From Nitriliruptorales bacterium (GTDB lineage Bacteria; Actinomycetota; Nitriliruptoria; Euzebyales; Egibacteraceae): a stretch of DNA of 33,655 nucleotides. The notes under the pieces are model-generated. The model saw nothing but the letters and a program-made list of their open reading frames with translations. It was not told the origin of the DNA and made no database searches. Shown in pieces: positions 22,988 to 33,655 of the stretch. Positions within the stretch are counted from its first letter, which is position 1, and every line of letters begins with the position of its first letter. The translations under genes and the position numbers were made by a program. The stretch is taken from contig WHTC01000008.1 in NCBI GenBank assembly GCA_009379795.1, positions 1 through 33,655 of the forward strand, read 5' to 3'.

Positions 22988-24406
22988 TTGGCGGACATAA
23001 CGATGGACCTCGAGGACCTGTGGACGCGGGCTGTGGAGGAACTTCGGCAGGAACTTACCGGCGCCGCCTCCCGGACCTGGCTCGACCAGACGTCCCCTGT
23101 GGGGTTCTCGGGTGACACCGTCGTCCTCGCCGCACCGCACAACTTCGCTCGTGAGCAACTGGACATCCGTCATGGCGGTGCATTACGAGGCGCCCTGACC
23201 AGGGCTGCGGGCCGACCATTGACGGTCGTTGTGACGGTGGCCCCGGACAACCCCATTGGGCGCGAACCTGAGGCTGATCAGCGCGCGGAGCCACGCGAAT
23301 CCGAGTCCCTGGGTGATCGGCGGCATGTTGCCCCTGAAGTCTTCCCGCGGCCGAACCCCGTCGGTGACAGCGCGCTCAACCCCAAATACACCTTTGAGCG
23401 GTTCGTCATCGGCGACAGCAACCGCTTCGCGCACGCAGCGGCATTCGCCGTGGCCGAAGCGCCGGCAAAGGCGTACAATCCCCTGTTCGTCTACGGGGGG
23501 GCAGGGCTGGGCAAGACCCACCTGCTCCAGGCCGTCGGGCACTACGCCACACATCTTTATCCACAGCTCCGCGTGCGTTATGTGACCTCTGAGCAGTTCA
23601 CGAACGAGTTCATCGACGCGATCTCCAACAAGCGCCACGTCCCGTTCCAGCGCCGCTACCGAGACGTGGAGATCCTGCTGATCGACGACATCCAGTTCCT
23701 GGCGAACAAAGAGCGCACGCAGGAGGAGTTCTTCCACACGTTCAACACGCTGCATAACGCGGACAAACAGGTCGTCATCTCCTCGGACCGGCCGCCGAAG
23801 CAGATTGGGCAACTCGAGGACCGCCTGCGGACGCGCTTCGAGTGGGGCCTCATCACCGATATTCAGCCGCCCGACATGGAGACGCGGCTCGCGATCCTGC
23901 ATAAGAAGAGTGCCCAGGATGGGATCCCCGTCCCAGACGAGGTGCTGGCCCTCATCGCGGAGCGAATCTCCTGCAACATCCGGGAACTCGAGGGTGCCTT
24001 CATCCGCGTGGCAGCGTTCGCGAGCCTGCAGGGCAGCGAGGTCACGCTCAGTCTGGCGAGGATGGTTCTCAAAGATCTCTTCCCCGACTCCGGGGACTCC
24101 AGGATCAGCGTGAGTCAGATCATGTCGGAAACCGCCAACTACCTGGGCTTTACCCTGGACGAGTTGTGCTCCAGCAGCCGCACCCGTCAGCTTGTCAACG
24201 CCCGGCAGATCGCCATGTACATCACCAGAGAACTCACGGACATGTCCTTGCCGAAGATCGGCGAGGCGTTCGGAGGGCGCGATCACACCACCGTGATCCA
24301 CGCCAACAAGAAGATCGGCGACCTCATGCGGGAGCGCGCCGGCATCTACGAACAGGTCCAGGAGCTCACCAGCCGCATCAAGGCTGCCTCCAGGAACGGC
24401 CGATGA
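22988..24406 (+). CDS. dnaA: Chromosomal replication initiator DnaA
   Basis: DnaA binds DnaA boxes and opens oriC in its ATP form. The protein is 472 residues, compact for an actinobacterium because domain II is short (about residues 85-125). Domain I starts at [16 protein letters not shown]. Domain III has Walker [13 protein letters not shown] (Lys176), Walker [13 protein letters not shown] (Asp233-Asp234) and sensor segments. Domain IV ends with the DNA-binding signature [14 protein letters not shown] (Asp432). The start is TTG at 22988, with AAGGAG eight bases upstream; this gives MADIT, like the MAD start of other actinobacterial DnaA proteins. The in-frame GTG at 22979 overlaps the ribosome site and is less likely. 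Confidence 0.97.
   Translation: MADITMDLEDLWTRAVEELRQELTGAASRTWLDQTSPVGFSGDTVVLAAPHNFAREQLDIRHGGALRGALTRAAGRPLTVVVTVAPDNPIGREPEADQRAEPRESESLGDRRHVAPEVFPRPNPVGDSALNPKYTFERFVIGDSNRFAHAAAFAVAEAPAKAYNPLFVYGGAGLGKTHLLQAVGHYATHLYPQLRVRYVTSEQFTNEFIDAISNKRHVPFQRRYRDVEILLIDDIQFLANKERTQEEFFHTFNTLHNADKQVVISSDRPPKQIGQLEDRLRTRFEWGLITDIQPPDMETRLAILHKKSAQDGIPVPDEVLALIAERISCNIRELEGAFIRVAAFASLQGSEVTLSLARMVLKDLFPDSGDSRISVSQIMSETANYLGFTLDELCSSSRTRQLVNARQIAMYITRELTDMSLPKIGEAFGGRDHTTVIHANKKIGDLMRERAGIYEQVQELTSRIKAASRNGR
23557..23565 (+). promoter_or_regulatory. Perfect DnaA box within dnaA
   Basis: TTATCCACA, the exact high-affinity E. coli consensus, lies inside the dnaA coding sequence at codons for LYPQL. It is the only perfect match I found by eye in the window. 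Confidence 0.5.
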
Positions 24407-24716
24407 GGGGCCCACGCCACGCCCAGGAACCTGTGAGCCGGCCTGTGACTCCAGCGTGGACAGGCCGTGGAAAGGCGTCTTCTGTCCCCAGGGCTACAGA
24501 ATCACACCCTTGTGACGGGGAGAACCCAGGGGCTGTCGACATGACCTCCACACCTCGGCCAACAGGGAGTGCACAGCGCAGGACGCCCCCTGACCAGCAA
24601 AGACGACGGTTGTCCTCAGCAACAGACCTGCTCTACGACGTGTACGGTCTTAGATCTTCCAAACCACTTTCACAGCACTGCGACTGACACCCCGTGGACA
24701 AGCTTCGGAGGACGCC
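24407..24716. other. oriC: Probable oriC (dnaA-dnaN intergenic region)
   Basis: The 310-nt gap between dnaA and dnaN is the usual actinobacterial oriC. Boxes near the actinobacterial consensus TTGTCCACA (either strand) are CGTGGACAG at 24455 (7/9), CTGTCCCCA at 24482 (7/9), TTGTCCTCA at 24610 (8/9) and CGTGGACAA at 24693 (8/9). A stretch at 24648-24675 has only about 40% GC in a very GC-rich setting and could be the unwinding element. No gene is present. Confidence 0.7.
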
Positions 24717-25859
24717 ATGAAGTTCCGCGCCGACCGCGCCGAGTTCGCCGACGCCGCTACGTGGGCACTACGCACCGTCGGCGCGCGCGCGACCCTGCCT
24801 GCACTGTCCGGCGTGCGTCTTGAGGTGACCGGCGACCGCCTGGTCCTCTCGTCGACAGACCTGGAGATCGCCAGCGAGCTTTCCATTCCGGTGTCCGCTG
24901 AGCAGGAGGGGGTTGCCCTGGTCCCGGGCCGGTTGCTCGGCGACGTGGTGCGCAGCCTCCCCCCCGCGGGAGTGACCGCGGAGGCCGACGCTGATCGTCT
25001 TCGTCTTGTCTGCGGCCGCGCGCGCTTCGATCTGCGCCTGATGCCCGCGGAGGACTTCCCGCCACTGCCGGCTCCGTCGGAATCCGCTTCCACCGCCGTG
25101 ATGAAGGCCGAGGAATTCATACGCACGGTCGCGCAGGTTGCCCGGGCGGCAAGCGCCGACGATGCCCGACCGGTGCTGACCGGTGTCAGCCTCGAGGCCA
25201 CATCCGGTTCCTTGACCGCTGCGGCAACGGATTCCTATCGGCTCGCGGTTCGCACCGTGCCGTGGGAGCAGGGTACGGAGATGACCGCGCTGGTCCCACG
25301 CCGCGCGATGGTGGAGGCTCAGCGGGCCGCAGACACGCTGGGCAGCGAAGTGCGAATCGTCCTTGAAGCCACGCAGGTCACTTTCCTGTTCAGCGACCGC
25401 CGCTTGACCACCCGCCTGATCGAAGGCAAATTCCCTGACTTTCGCCAGTTGCTGCCCGGTAGCCACGACCGCAACCTGGACGTCGACCGCGCGGAGCTCC
25501 TGGAGGTCGTCAAGCGGGTTGCCGTCGTGGGCGGAGAGAATACGTCTTCGGTGACGCCCGTGACCTTGCACCTGTCAGCCGACACGGTCCGGGTTACCGC
25601 CGGGAGCGGTGAGGTGGGGCAAGCCGAGGAGTCGCTGCCAGGCGTCCTGGAGGGCGAGGACCTGCAGATCGCGTTCAACCCGCGTTATCTCACGGACGGC
25701 CTCGACGTCTCCTTGACCGAGCGGGTGCGACTGGAGTTCCGTGACGAACTCAAGCCTGCGGTGATCCGACCCATCACGGCCGAGGCCGATTCGGCTGACG
25801 CTACAGGCGCCACCGCCACCGCTGACTTCCTGTATCTGCTGATGCCCGTGCGCCTGTAG
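24717..25859 (+). CDS. dnaN: DNA polymerase III sliding clamp (beta subunit)
   Basis: The ring-shaped beta clamp tethers DNA polymerase III to DNA. The 380-residue protein has three repeated domains: MKFRADRAEFADAATWALRTVG, then EFIRTVAQVARAASADDARPVLTG, then RAELLEVVKRVAVVGG. It ends with the canonical YLLMPVRL, which forms part of the partner-binding pocket. The ATG start has GGAGGA five or six bases upstream. recF follows after 17 nt. Confidence 0.98.
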   Translation: MKFRADRAEFADAATWALRTVGARATLPALSGVRLEVTGDRLVLSSTDLEIASELSIPVSAEQEGVALVPGRLLGDVVRSLPPAGVTAEADADRLRLVCGRARFDLRLMPAEDFPPLPAPSESASTAVMKAEEFIRTVAQVARAASADDARPVLTGVSLEATSGSLTAAATDSYRLAVRTVPWEQGTEMTALVPRRAMVEAQRAADTLGSEVRIVLEATQVTFLFSDRRLTTRLIEGKFPDFRQLLPGSHDRNLDVDRAELLEVVKRVAVVGGENTSSVTPVTLHLSADTVRVTAGSGEVGQAEESLPGVLEGEDLQIAFNPRYLTDGLDVSLTERVRLEFRDELKPAVIRPITAEADSADATGATATADFLYLLMPVRL

Positions 25860-25876
25860 CGTCAGCTGACGGCTCA

Positions 25877-27067
25877 ATGCGCCTGGAAAACCTCGAACTG
25901 GTCGACTTTCGTTCGTACCGAGAAGCCCGGATCGTGTTCGGCCCCGGGGTGCGGGTCCTGATCGGAGCCAATGCACAGGGCAAGACCAATGTGCTCGAGT
26001 CGGTGCAGTACCTGGCGACGGGAGGCAGCCACCGGGTCGCGACCGACGTCCCCCTGGTTCGGGCGGGAGCGGAGGCCGCCGTGATCCGGGCTGAAGGACA
26101 GTCCGAAGGCCGGCGTTTCCTGGTAGAGCTTGAGCTGCGTCCGGGGGGCCGCAGCCGCGCTCGCATCAACGGGCAGCCGCGGCCGCGGGTCCGCGAGGCG
26201 ATCGGCCGGGTCCGGGCGGTGCTGTTCGCCCCCGAGGATCTCTCCCTCGTCCGCGGTGATCCCAGCGACCGCCGGCGCTTTCTGGATGATCTCCTGGGGC
26301 AGCGACGCCCGGCCTACCTCGCGGCGCGACAGGAGTATGAGCGCGCCCTCCGGCAGCGCACCGCGTTGCTGCGTTCGCTGCGGGGCGGCCGTCAGGGCAC
26401 CAGCGATCTGGCCACGCTCGACACCTGGACGCAGGTGCTGATCCAGACCGGCGCCACCCTCCTCGCTGCCCGTATAGCCGCAGTTCATGCCCTGTCCGGG
26501 CCGGCCGGCGCGGCCTACCAGGACCTTGTCGCGTCGTCCCCGGCGCGAGAGGCTGAGGGGGCCGTCCAGCTCGACTACCTGCTCTCCACTGGCCGCACGG
26601 TTGCTGGACGCAGCGACGCGGGTATCCCCGATCTCGCAGACCTGGTCCAGGAGTTGCGCGCGGGGCTTGATGAACTCAGCGACGCGGAGCGTGAACGAGG
26701 CGTCACGCTCGTGGGTCCTCATCGCGACGACCTTGTTCTCGGTCTCAACGATCTCCCGGCGAAGAGTTATGCAAGCCAGGGCGAGGCGTGGTCCCTCGCT
26801 CTGGCGCTGCGTCTGGCGAGCCGGGAGGTGATCGCGGAGACAGGCCCGGAGCCGATTGTCCTGCTCGACGACGTGTTCGCAGAACTCGATGAGCTGCGCC
26901 GATCCCGGCTCGCCGCTCGCTGCGCCGCTTTCGAGCAGGTGCTGGTTACCGCGGCGGTGGACGACGACGTGCCGCTGGCCGGGCCCCGCTACTTCGTGCG
27001 GGCCGGCACGGTTACGACCGACCCGTCGCTCGTTGATCTGCCTGATGTTCCCAGAGAGCGCTCGTGA
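25877..27067 (+). CDS. recF: DNA replication and repair protein RecF
   Basis: RecF is an SMC-like ATPase that helps load RecA at gaps. The protein is 396 residues. Walker A IGANAQGKTNVLES has Lys36, the ABC-type signature region reads YASQGEAWSLALALRL, and Walker B is IVLLDDVFAELDE. The motif VGPHRDDLVL is also typical. The ATG has no obvious ribosome site and follows dnaN by 17 nt, so translation may rely on coupling; a GTCAGCTGAC palindrome fills that gap. The stop overlaps the next start as GTGA. Confidence 0.97.
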   Translation: MRLENLELVDFRSYREARIVFGPGVRVLIGANAQGKTNVLESVQYLATGGSHRVATDVPLVRAGAEAAVIRAEGQSEGRRFLVELELRPGGRSRARINGQPRPRVREAIGRVRAVLFAPEDLSLVRGDPSDRRRFLDDLLGQRRPAYLAARQEYERALRQRTALLRSLRGGRQGTSDLATLDTWTQVLIQTGATLLAARIAAVHALSGPAGAAYQDLVASSPAREAEGAVQLDYLLSTGRTVAGRSDAGIPDLADLVQELRAGLDELSDAERERGVTLVGPHRDDLVLGLNDLPAKSYASQGEAWSLALALRLASREVIAETGPEPIVLLDDVFAELDELRRSRLAARCAAFEQVLVTAAVDDDVPLAGPRYFVRAGTVTTDPSLVDLPDVPRERS

Positions 27068-27417
27068 TCGATCCCGACGAGACCGAGGATCCCTGGGTTC
27101 GCCCAGTTGGCGAGGACCCACGCCCCATCGCGGAACCCCTGGAGTCCTTCACCGCGTCTCGAGGCTGGGCGACGCGTCTCGAGGGCGCTCGGGTGCACAT
27201 CCACTGGCCCGAAATCGCTGGCGAGCAACTGACCCGGCATGCGGAGCCGGTGCGGTTGCACGGTGGTGTCCTGATCGTGCGCGCCGAGAGTTCCACGTGG
27301 GCCGCCCAGATCCCTTACGTCGCGGCCGAACTGATCGCTCGGGCCAATGCGGTGCTGGGCGAGGGCCAAGTGACTGCAGTCAAGGTGGTGACGGGACCGC
27401 CCCGCGGCCGTCGCTGA
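27064..27417 (+). CDS. dciA: DUF721 protein, DciA helicase-loader family
   Basis: This 117-residue protein is the Rv0004 equivalent. DciA proteins interact with the replicative helicase DnaB and help load it at origins in bacteria without DnaC/DnaI. The conserved core is visible: WPEIAGEQLTRHAEPVRLHGGVLIV, then RAESSTWAAQIPYVAAELI, forming the KH-like fold. An N-terminal tail of about 45 residues is acidic and probably disordered. It starts with GTG in a 4-nt overlap with recF. Confidence 0.9.
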   Translation: MIDPDETEDPWVRPVGEDPRPIAEPLESFTASRGWATRLEGARVHIHWPEIAGEQLTRHAEPVRLHGGVLIVRAESSTWAAQIPYVAAELIARANAVLGEGQVTAVKVVTGPPRGRR

Positions 27418-27452
27418 CTCGGGTGTCCCCGGCCACCCACCGCATCTCAGTG

Positions 27453-27466
27453 GTTCCACGTGAAAC
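27453..27466. other. parS-like site upstream of gyrB
   Basis: GTTCCACGTGAAAC, identical over 14 bases to the site within parA, lies in noncoding DNA. The identity of the two sites and their position on both sides of oriC support real ParB-binding sites. Confidence 0.85.
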
Positions 27467-27513
27467 ATGGAGATGAGCAGGGAAAACGCCATGTGTGAGC
27501 CACAGTGGCCTTG

Positions 27514-29833
<2,320 letters not shown>

Positions 29834-30008
29834 TGCGCCGGATCGTGAGGCCGACAGCACACCCCTTACCGCAAAGAGCGACCAGCATCGTGGTTGCACA
29901 GCGGGCCTGCGGGCGCGGCCAATCTGAAGAAGTGGGGAGCGGGTTTTGGCGAGGCTCCCGGGCCCACGCCGCGAGCCGCGGGTCCCCACGAGCGAGAGGT
30001 ATACGGAC

Positions 30009-32498
30009 ATGACCGAGGACACGCTGTTTCCGAAAAACTCGGACGCGGAGTCCTCCGCTGTCGCCTCTCAACATCGCATCGAGCCGATCGAGATAGAGGA
30101 GGAACTGCAGAGCAGCTATCTCGACTACGCCATGTCCGTCATCGTGGGTCGGGCGTTGCCGGACGCCCGCGACGGTCTGAAGCCGGTCCACCGGCGGATC
30201 CTCTACTCGATGTATGAGGGCGGGATGCGGGCGGGCACCCAGCATCGCAAGTCGGCGGCGGCGGTCGGCGACGTGATGAAGAAGTACCACCCTCATGGTG
30301 ACTCGGCGATCTATGACGCCCTCGTACGGATGGGGCAGGATTGGGCCATCCGTTACCCGTTGATCGATGGGCACGGAAACTTTGGTTCTGTCGACGGCGA
30401 TCCGGCCGCGGCCATGCGGTACACGGAGGCCCGACTGTCACCGCTGGCCATGGAACTGCTGCGGGACATCGACGAGGAGACTGTCGAGTTCCAGGACAAT
30501 TACGACGGCCAGGAATCGGAGCCGATTGTCCTGCCCAGCAGGTTTCCGAACCTCCTCGTCAATGGTTCCTCGGGTATCGCTGTCGGCATGGCCACCAATG
30601 TGCCGCCGCACAACCTGGTCGAGATGACCAAGGCGGTCGTGGTGGCCATCCGTAATCCCGGCATCACTCCCGAGGAACTCCTCCGTCTGGTCCCCGGGCC
30701 CGACTTTCCCACGGGCGCGCTGATCATGGGCACGTCGGGGATCCGCGACGCGTACGAGAAGGGCCGCGGGGCGATCCGCATGCGCGCGGTCACCGAGATC
30801 GAGGAGGCGTCGAACGGCGGCCAACAGATCGTCGTCACCGAACTGCCCTACCAGGTCAACAAGGCAAACCTGGCCATGAAGATCGCCGAACTGGTCAACG
30901 AGCGCCGGATCGCTGGGATCCGGGACATCGAGGACAACTCGAACCGTGCCGGCATGCGGTTGGTCATCTCGCTCCGGCGCGACGCCAACCCCCAGGTAGT
31001 GCTCAACCAGCTCTTCAAGATGACCCAACTCCAGGACACCTTCGGGGTGATCAACCTCTCCCTGGCTGACGGCGTGCCCCGGACGCTGTCACTCAAGGAC
31101 ACGATCCTGGAATACACCCGCCATCAGGTCGATATCGTCACACGGCGAACCCGTCACCGGCTGCGCAAGGCCAGGGAGCGGGCACACGTCCTGGAAGGCC
31201 TGATCGTCGCACTCGACAACCTCGACGAGGTCATCACGCTGATCCGTGAGGCCGCCTCCGCTGACGCGGCGCTCGGCGAGCTCCAGGAACGCTTCGACCT
31301 CGGCGAGCTCCAGGCGCGGGCGATCCTGGACATGCAGTTGCGTCGTCTGGCCGCCCTGGAGCGTCAACGGATTCTCGACGAGTACGCCGAACTCACGGAG
31401 CGCATCGCCGAACTGGAAGCGATCCTCGCGGATCCGGCCCGCATCCGAGAGATCATCGTCACCGAGCTCACCGATCTAAGTGATCGCTTCGGCGATGCAC
31501 GGCGCACGCGCATCCTCCCTGTCGACGGGGAGTTCGACATGGAGGATCTCGTTGCCGAGGAGGAGGTGGTGGTCACGCTCACGCGCGCCGGCTACGTGAA
31601 GCGCGTCAAGGTGAACGAGTACCGGACCCAGCGCCGCGGAGGCAGGGGCGTGCAGGGCACCGCGTTGCGTTCGGACGACATCGTGCGTGACCTGTTCGTC
31701 ACCACGACCCATCATGTCCTGCTGTTCTTCACCAATCAGGGCCGTGTCTACCGTGTCAAGGCGTGGCAGATCCCGGAGAAGAGCCGCACGGCGCGAGGCA
31801 CCTATGTCGCCAATGTCGAGGGGTTGACCTTCCAGCCCGACGAGACCATCGCCGCGGTGGTCGACCTGCGTGAGTTCTCCCCCGACCGCTACCTGTGTTT
31901 CGCCACGCGCAAGGGCATGATGAAGCGAACGGCGCTCTCCGAGTACGACAGCCCGCGGACGGTGCTCATTGCCATCAACTTGCGTGACGGTGACCAGCTC
32001 ATCGGCGTGCAGGTCACCGAAGGGAATGACGAGATCATGTTGGTCTCGCGGAAGGCGATGGCCATTCGCTTCTCGGAGTCTGACGTGCGGCCGATGGGCA
32101 GGGACACGACCGGTGTGATCGGGATGAGTCTGGGTCTTGAAGACGAACTGTTGTCAATGACCAGGGCGGTTCCCGACGGGCAACTCCTCGTCGTCACCGA
32201 GGAGGGCTACGGCAAGCGGACCCCCCTTGAGCGGTACCCGATCCAGCGCCGCGGCGGCAAGGGTGTGCGCACCGCGCAACTGGTGGACACCCGGGGTGGG
32301 CTCGTGGGCGCTCTGGTGGCGGCGTATGAGCAGGAGATCTTCATCGTGACCGACTCGGGCACGCTGATCCGGATGGATGTGAAGGACATCCGGCCGACGG
32401 GCCGCGCGACGCAGGGCGTAAGGGTGATGAAACCTGGGCAAGGCGCCAAGGTGGCATCCGTTGCGCCGGTCGTGGAGAGCGAAGAACTGGCGGACTGA
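30009..32498 (+). CDS. gyrA: DNA gyrase subunit A
   Basis: GyrA cuts and rejoins DNA with GyrB. The protein is 829 residues, with the catalytic Tyr138 in AMRYTEARL. The quinolone-resistance region [15 protein letters not shown] keeps Ser99 and Asp103, the positions equal to E. coli Ser83 and Asp87, so no common resistance change is seen. The C-terminal beta-pinwheel carries the GyrA box QRRGGRG at 541-547, needed for DNA wrapping, and a related QRRGGKG later. No intein is present. The ATG at 30009 has GAGAGG nine bases upstream and fits family N-termini better than earlier in-frame codons. Confidence 0.98.
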   Translation: MTEDTLFPKNSDAESSAVASQHRIEPIEIEEELQSSYLDYAMSVIVGRALPDARDGLKPVHRRILYSMYEGGMRAGTQHRKSAAAVGDVMKKYHPHGDSAIYDALVRMGQDWAIRYPLIDGHGNFGSVDGDPAAAMRYTEARLSPLAMELLRDIDEETVEFQDNYDGQESEPIVLPSRFPNLLVNGSSGIAVGMATNVPPHNLVEMTKAVVVAIRNPGITPEELLRLVPGPDFPTGALIMGTSGIRDAYEKGRGAIRMRAVTEIEEASNGGQQIVVTELPYQVNKANLAMKIAELVNERRIAGIRDIEDNSNRAGMRLVISLRRDANPQVVLNQLFKMTQLQDTFGVINLSLADGVPRTLSLKDTILEYTRHQVDIVTRRTRHRLRKARERAHVLEGLIVALDNLDEVITLIREAASADAALGELQERFDLGELQARAILDMQLRRLAALERQRILDEYAELTERIAELEAILADPARIREIIVTELTDLSDRFGDARRTRILPVDGEFDMEDLVAEEEVVVTLTRAGYVKRVKVNEYRTQRRGGRGVQGTALRSDDIVRDLFVTTTHHVLLFFTNQGRVYRVKAWQIPEKSRTARGTYVANVEGLTFQPDETIAAVVDLREFSPDRYLCFATRKGMMKRTALSEYDSPRTVLIAINLRDGDQLIGVQVTEGNDEIMLVSRKAMAIRFSESDVRPMGRDTTGVIGMSLGLEDELLSMTRAVPDGQLLVVTEEGYGKRTPLERYPIQRRGGKGVRTAQLVDTRGGLVGALVAAYEQEIFIVTDSGTLIRMDVKDIRPTGRATQGVRVMKPGQGAKVASVAPVVESEELAD

Positions 32499-32523
32499 GC
32501 GGGGGTAGACCCTGAAACGTGCA

Positions 32524-32535
32524 CTCGCATGCGAG
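32524..32535. repeat. 12-bp perfect palindrome after gyrA
   Basis: CTCGCATGCGAG lies 26 nt past the gyrA stop. It could be the stem of a weak terminator or a protein-binding site; nothing else decides between these. Confidence 0.3.
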
Positions 32536-32660
32536 GCTGGGCGCGACGCGGCGGCTTGAATAGGGCGGGGAGGCATGGGATAGGTGTATTGCCGATGACG
32601 TTCGCCGTATGAGGCCGTGATGTTCGATTGGAACTGGTTCAGGAGCGCCCTGCACTCGCG

Positions 32661-32666
32661 TACAAT
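32661..32666 (+). promoter_or_regulatory. -10 box for a leaderless DUF3566 transcript
   Basis: TACAAT ends seven bases before the ATG at 32674. TTCAGG 17 bases upstream (32638-32643) is a weak -35. Confidence 0.55.
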
Positions 32667-32673
32667 CGCCCGA

Positions 32674-33246
32674 ATGTCGACGGCAGAACGCGCAAGGTCC
32701 GAGGGGATGGGCAACGGCTCCATGCATCCCGAGAGCGGTCGCCTCGGGCGCCCAGTGGCGACCTCTGGACCACCTCCCGGCGGAGCCGATGTCTCCCGGG
32801 GGTCTGCCGGTTCCGGGAGCGACGTGATGCAGAGGACGACCGCTCCGCTGAGGCCGCCTCAGGGCCGGCCGGCCGCGCTGCCGTTGGGACTGCGGCAGGT
32901 GACGATCCGGCGGCTGGATCCTTGGACGGTCCTGAAGCTGTCGGTTGTCTTCTACACCTGCCTCCTGCTGCTGTGCATGCTGCTGCTGACCCTGTTCTGG
33001 GCGTTCGTCAACCAGGTTGGAGCGGTCGACACCATCCTGACCTTCATGGCGGAAGCACGGTTCGAGGTGGAGATCAACGCCGGTCACCTGGCGAGGGGCG
33101 CCTTCCTGCTCGGGCTCCTCGGAGTCGTGCTTGGCAGCGGCATCAACGTTTTCTTCTGCTTCCTGTACAATCTGGTCGCCGACCTTGCCGGGGGCCTGCG
33201 TCTCACCCTGGACGACGAGGGCGCCCTGCGATCCGGCCGCCCTTGA
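32674..33246 (+). CDS. DUF3566 two-pass membrane protein (Rv0007-type)
   Basis: This 190-residue protein lies downstream of gyrA, as Rv0007 does. Its function is unknown. The first 70 residues are Gly/Pro/Ser-rich and probably disordered in the cytoplasm. Membrane segments are at about 88-112 (LKLSVVFYTCLLLLCMLLLTLFWAF begins here) and 142-168, separated by a short extracytoplasmic loop. The conserved motif RRLDPWTVLKLS precedes the first segment, and the INVFFCFLYNLVADLAGGL segment closes the second. The ATG at 32674 is chosen over one 57 nt earlier because of the -10 box seven bases upstream. Confidence 0.88.
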   Translation: MSTAERARSEGMGNGSMHPESGRLGRPVATSGPPPGGADVSRGSAGSGSDVMQRTTAPLRPPQGRPAALPLGLRQVTIRRLDPWTVLKLSVVFYTCLLLLCMLLLTLFWAFVNQVGAVDTILTFMAEARFEVEINAGHLARGAFLLGLLGVVLGSGINVFFCFLYNLVADLAGGLRLTLDDEGALRSGRP

Positions 33247-33283
33247 CTCGAGTCCGGGGATGCGAAACCCGCCCTCCCTCCGC

Positions 33284-33289
33284 TAGACT
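33284..33289 (+). promoter_or_regulatory. -10 box for the tRNA-Ile unit
   Basis: TAGACT lies about 35 nt before the mature tRNA-Ile 5' end, leaving room for a short precursor leader cut by RNase P. The nearby TTGACA at 33292 is downstream of it and lacks a partner -10. Confidence 0.5.
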
Positions 33290-33324
33290 CGTTGACACCC
33301 GGTGCAGGTGGTCACCGCATCCAA

Positions 33325-33398
<74 letters not shown>

Positions 33399-33428
33399 CG
33401 ATCAGCCCCTCCCACCAGGAGTCCTCGC

Positions 33429-33545
33429 ATGCGTAATCCCCTGGTCCTCCTCGCCGCAGCGGTCGGCCTGATCCTGTTTCTGCTGAAGCGCCAGCGCGAC
33501 CGAGAGTTGGACGAGGCGATCTGGGAGGAGCCTCGAGAGGTCTGA
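33429..33545 (+). CDS. DLW-39-like small membrane protein
   Basis: This 38-residue frame between the two tRNAs encodes a single hydrophobic segment (residues 4-19, PLVLLAAAVGLILFLL) followed by a charged tail KRQRDRELDEAIWEEPREV. Size, position near gyrA and tRNA-Ala, and a Trp in an acidic context (DEAIW) resemble the actinobacterial DLW-39 family, whose typical motif is DLW; here that motif reads AIW. A perfect AGGAG lies seven bases before the ATG. The function of the family is unknown. It is likely co-transcribed with the tRNAs. Confidence 0.7.
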   Translation: MRNPLVLLAAAVGLILFLLKRQRDRELDEAIWEEPREV

Positions 33546-33563
33546 GTCTCCAGGCTGACTCAG
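33542..33563 (+). terminator. Stem-loop after the small membrane gene
   Basis: CTGAGTC (33542-33548) pairs with GACTCAG (33557-33563) around an 8-nt loop. It overlaps the stop codon of the small gene and precedes tRNA-Ala by 17 nt. It could be a processing hairpin or a weak terminator. Confidence 0.35.
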
Positions 33564-33580
33564 CGCTCTCCGGGCCCCGA

Positions 33581-33653
33581 GGGCTCTTAGCTCAGTAGGT
33601 AGAGCGCCGCCTTTGCAAGGCGGAGGTCGGGGGTTCGATTCCCCCAGGGTCCA
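33581..33653 (+). tRNA. tRNA-Ala (TGC)
   Basis: The 73-nt sequence folds normally. Acceptor GGGCTCT pairs with AGGGTCC, including G-U pairs. The anticodon arm CCGCC/GGCGG has loop TTTGCAA with TGC at 33614-33616. The T arm carries GGTTCGATTCC. The window ends two bases after the discriminator (CC), so an encoded CCA cannot be decided. Confidence 0.98.
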
Positions 33654-33655
33654 CC

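Noticed and set aside
27290-27299. GTTCCACGTG, a partial third parS
   Set aside because: The second half of the site is missing, and the bases encode the SSTWA residues conserved in DUF721 proteins, which explains them.
33292-33297. TTGACA before tRNA-Ile as a -35 box
   Set aside because: No TANNNT lies 16-19 bases downstream; the upstream TAGACT is the better signal.

Overview
This is a GC-rich, gene-dense window covering the replication-origin neighbourhood of an actinobacterial chromosome. The order cca – NUDIX – DUF6049 – kinase – sigM – anti-sigma – trxB – trxA – cwlM – GNAT – parB – parA – rsmG – jag – yidC – yidD – rnpA – rpmH | dnaA – dnaN – recF – DUF721 (dciA) – gyrB – gyrA – DUF3566 – tRNA-Ile – DLW-39-like – tRNA-Ala matches, almost gene for gene, the block known from Mycobacterium tuberculosis (Rv3907c–Rv3924c and Rv0001–Rv0007). 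The very common GTG/TTG starts, the TANNNT -10 boxes and the actinobacterial form of SOD agree. The species cannot be named from sequence alone. The compact DnaA and the missing murJ suggest a lineage outside the well-studied mycobacteria and streptomycetes, but that is inference.

Layout. 1-4.5 kb: an Fe/Mn superoxide dismutase (-) diverging from a 4-alpha-glucanotransferase (+), then the CCA-adding enzyme (-). 4.7-13.8 kb (+): NUDIX hydrolase, a secreted/anchored DUF6049 protein, a transmembrane Ser/Thr kinase with an extracellular discoidin-like domain, an ECF sigma factor with its membrane anti-sigma factor, thioredoxin reductase, thioredoxin, and a CwlM-type pseudoamidase. 13.9-14.8 kb (-): a GNAT-like protein and a small membrane protein. 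14.9-17.1 kb (+): a fold-type-I aminotransferase abutting a D-Ala-D-Ala ligase-like ATP-grasp enzyme. 17.1-22.4 kb (-): the rpmH-rnpA-yidD-yidC-jag-rsmG-parA-parB operon, tightly overlapped. 22.4-33.6 kb (+): dnaA, oriC, dnaN, recF, dciA, gyrB, gyrA, DUF3566, two tRNAs and a 38-residue membrane protein between them.

How it works together. The right half is replication initiation and topology (DnaA, clamp, RecF, DciA helicase-loader family, gyrase). The ParA/ParB genes have two identical parS-like sites, one inside parA and one before gyrB. The left half is envelope control and redox: a kinase at the position where actinobacteria usually carry MurJ, a pseudoamidase that in mycobacteria regulates MurA, a Ddl-like enzyme, and a sigma/anti-sigma pair next to the thioredoxin system.

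I see no mobile element, CRISPR array, phage gene or transferred island. The more unusual points are the loss or absence of murJ beside a catalytically intact kinase, the pseudoamidase, a set of apparently leaderless transcripts (one possibly encoding a short upstream peptide), the parS pair, and a perfect DnaA box inside dnaA.
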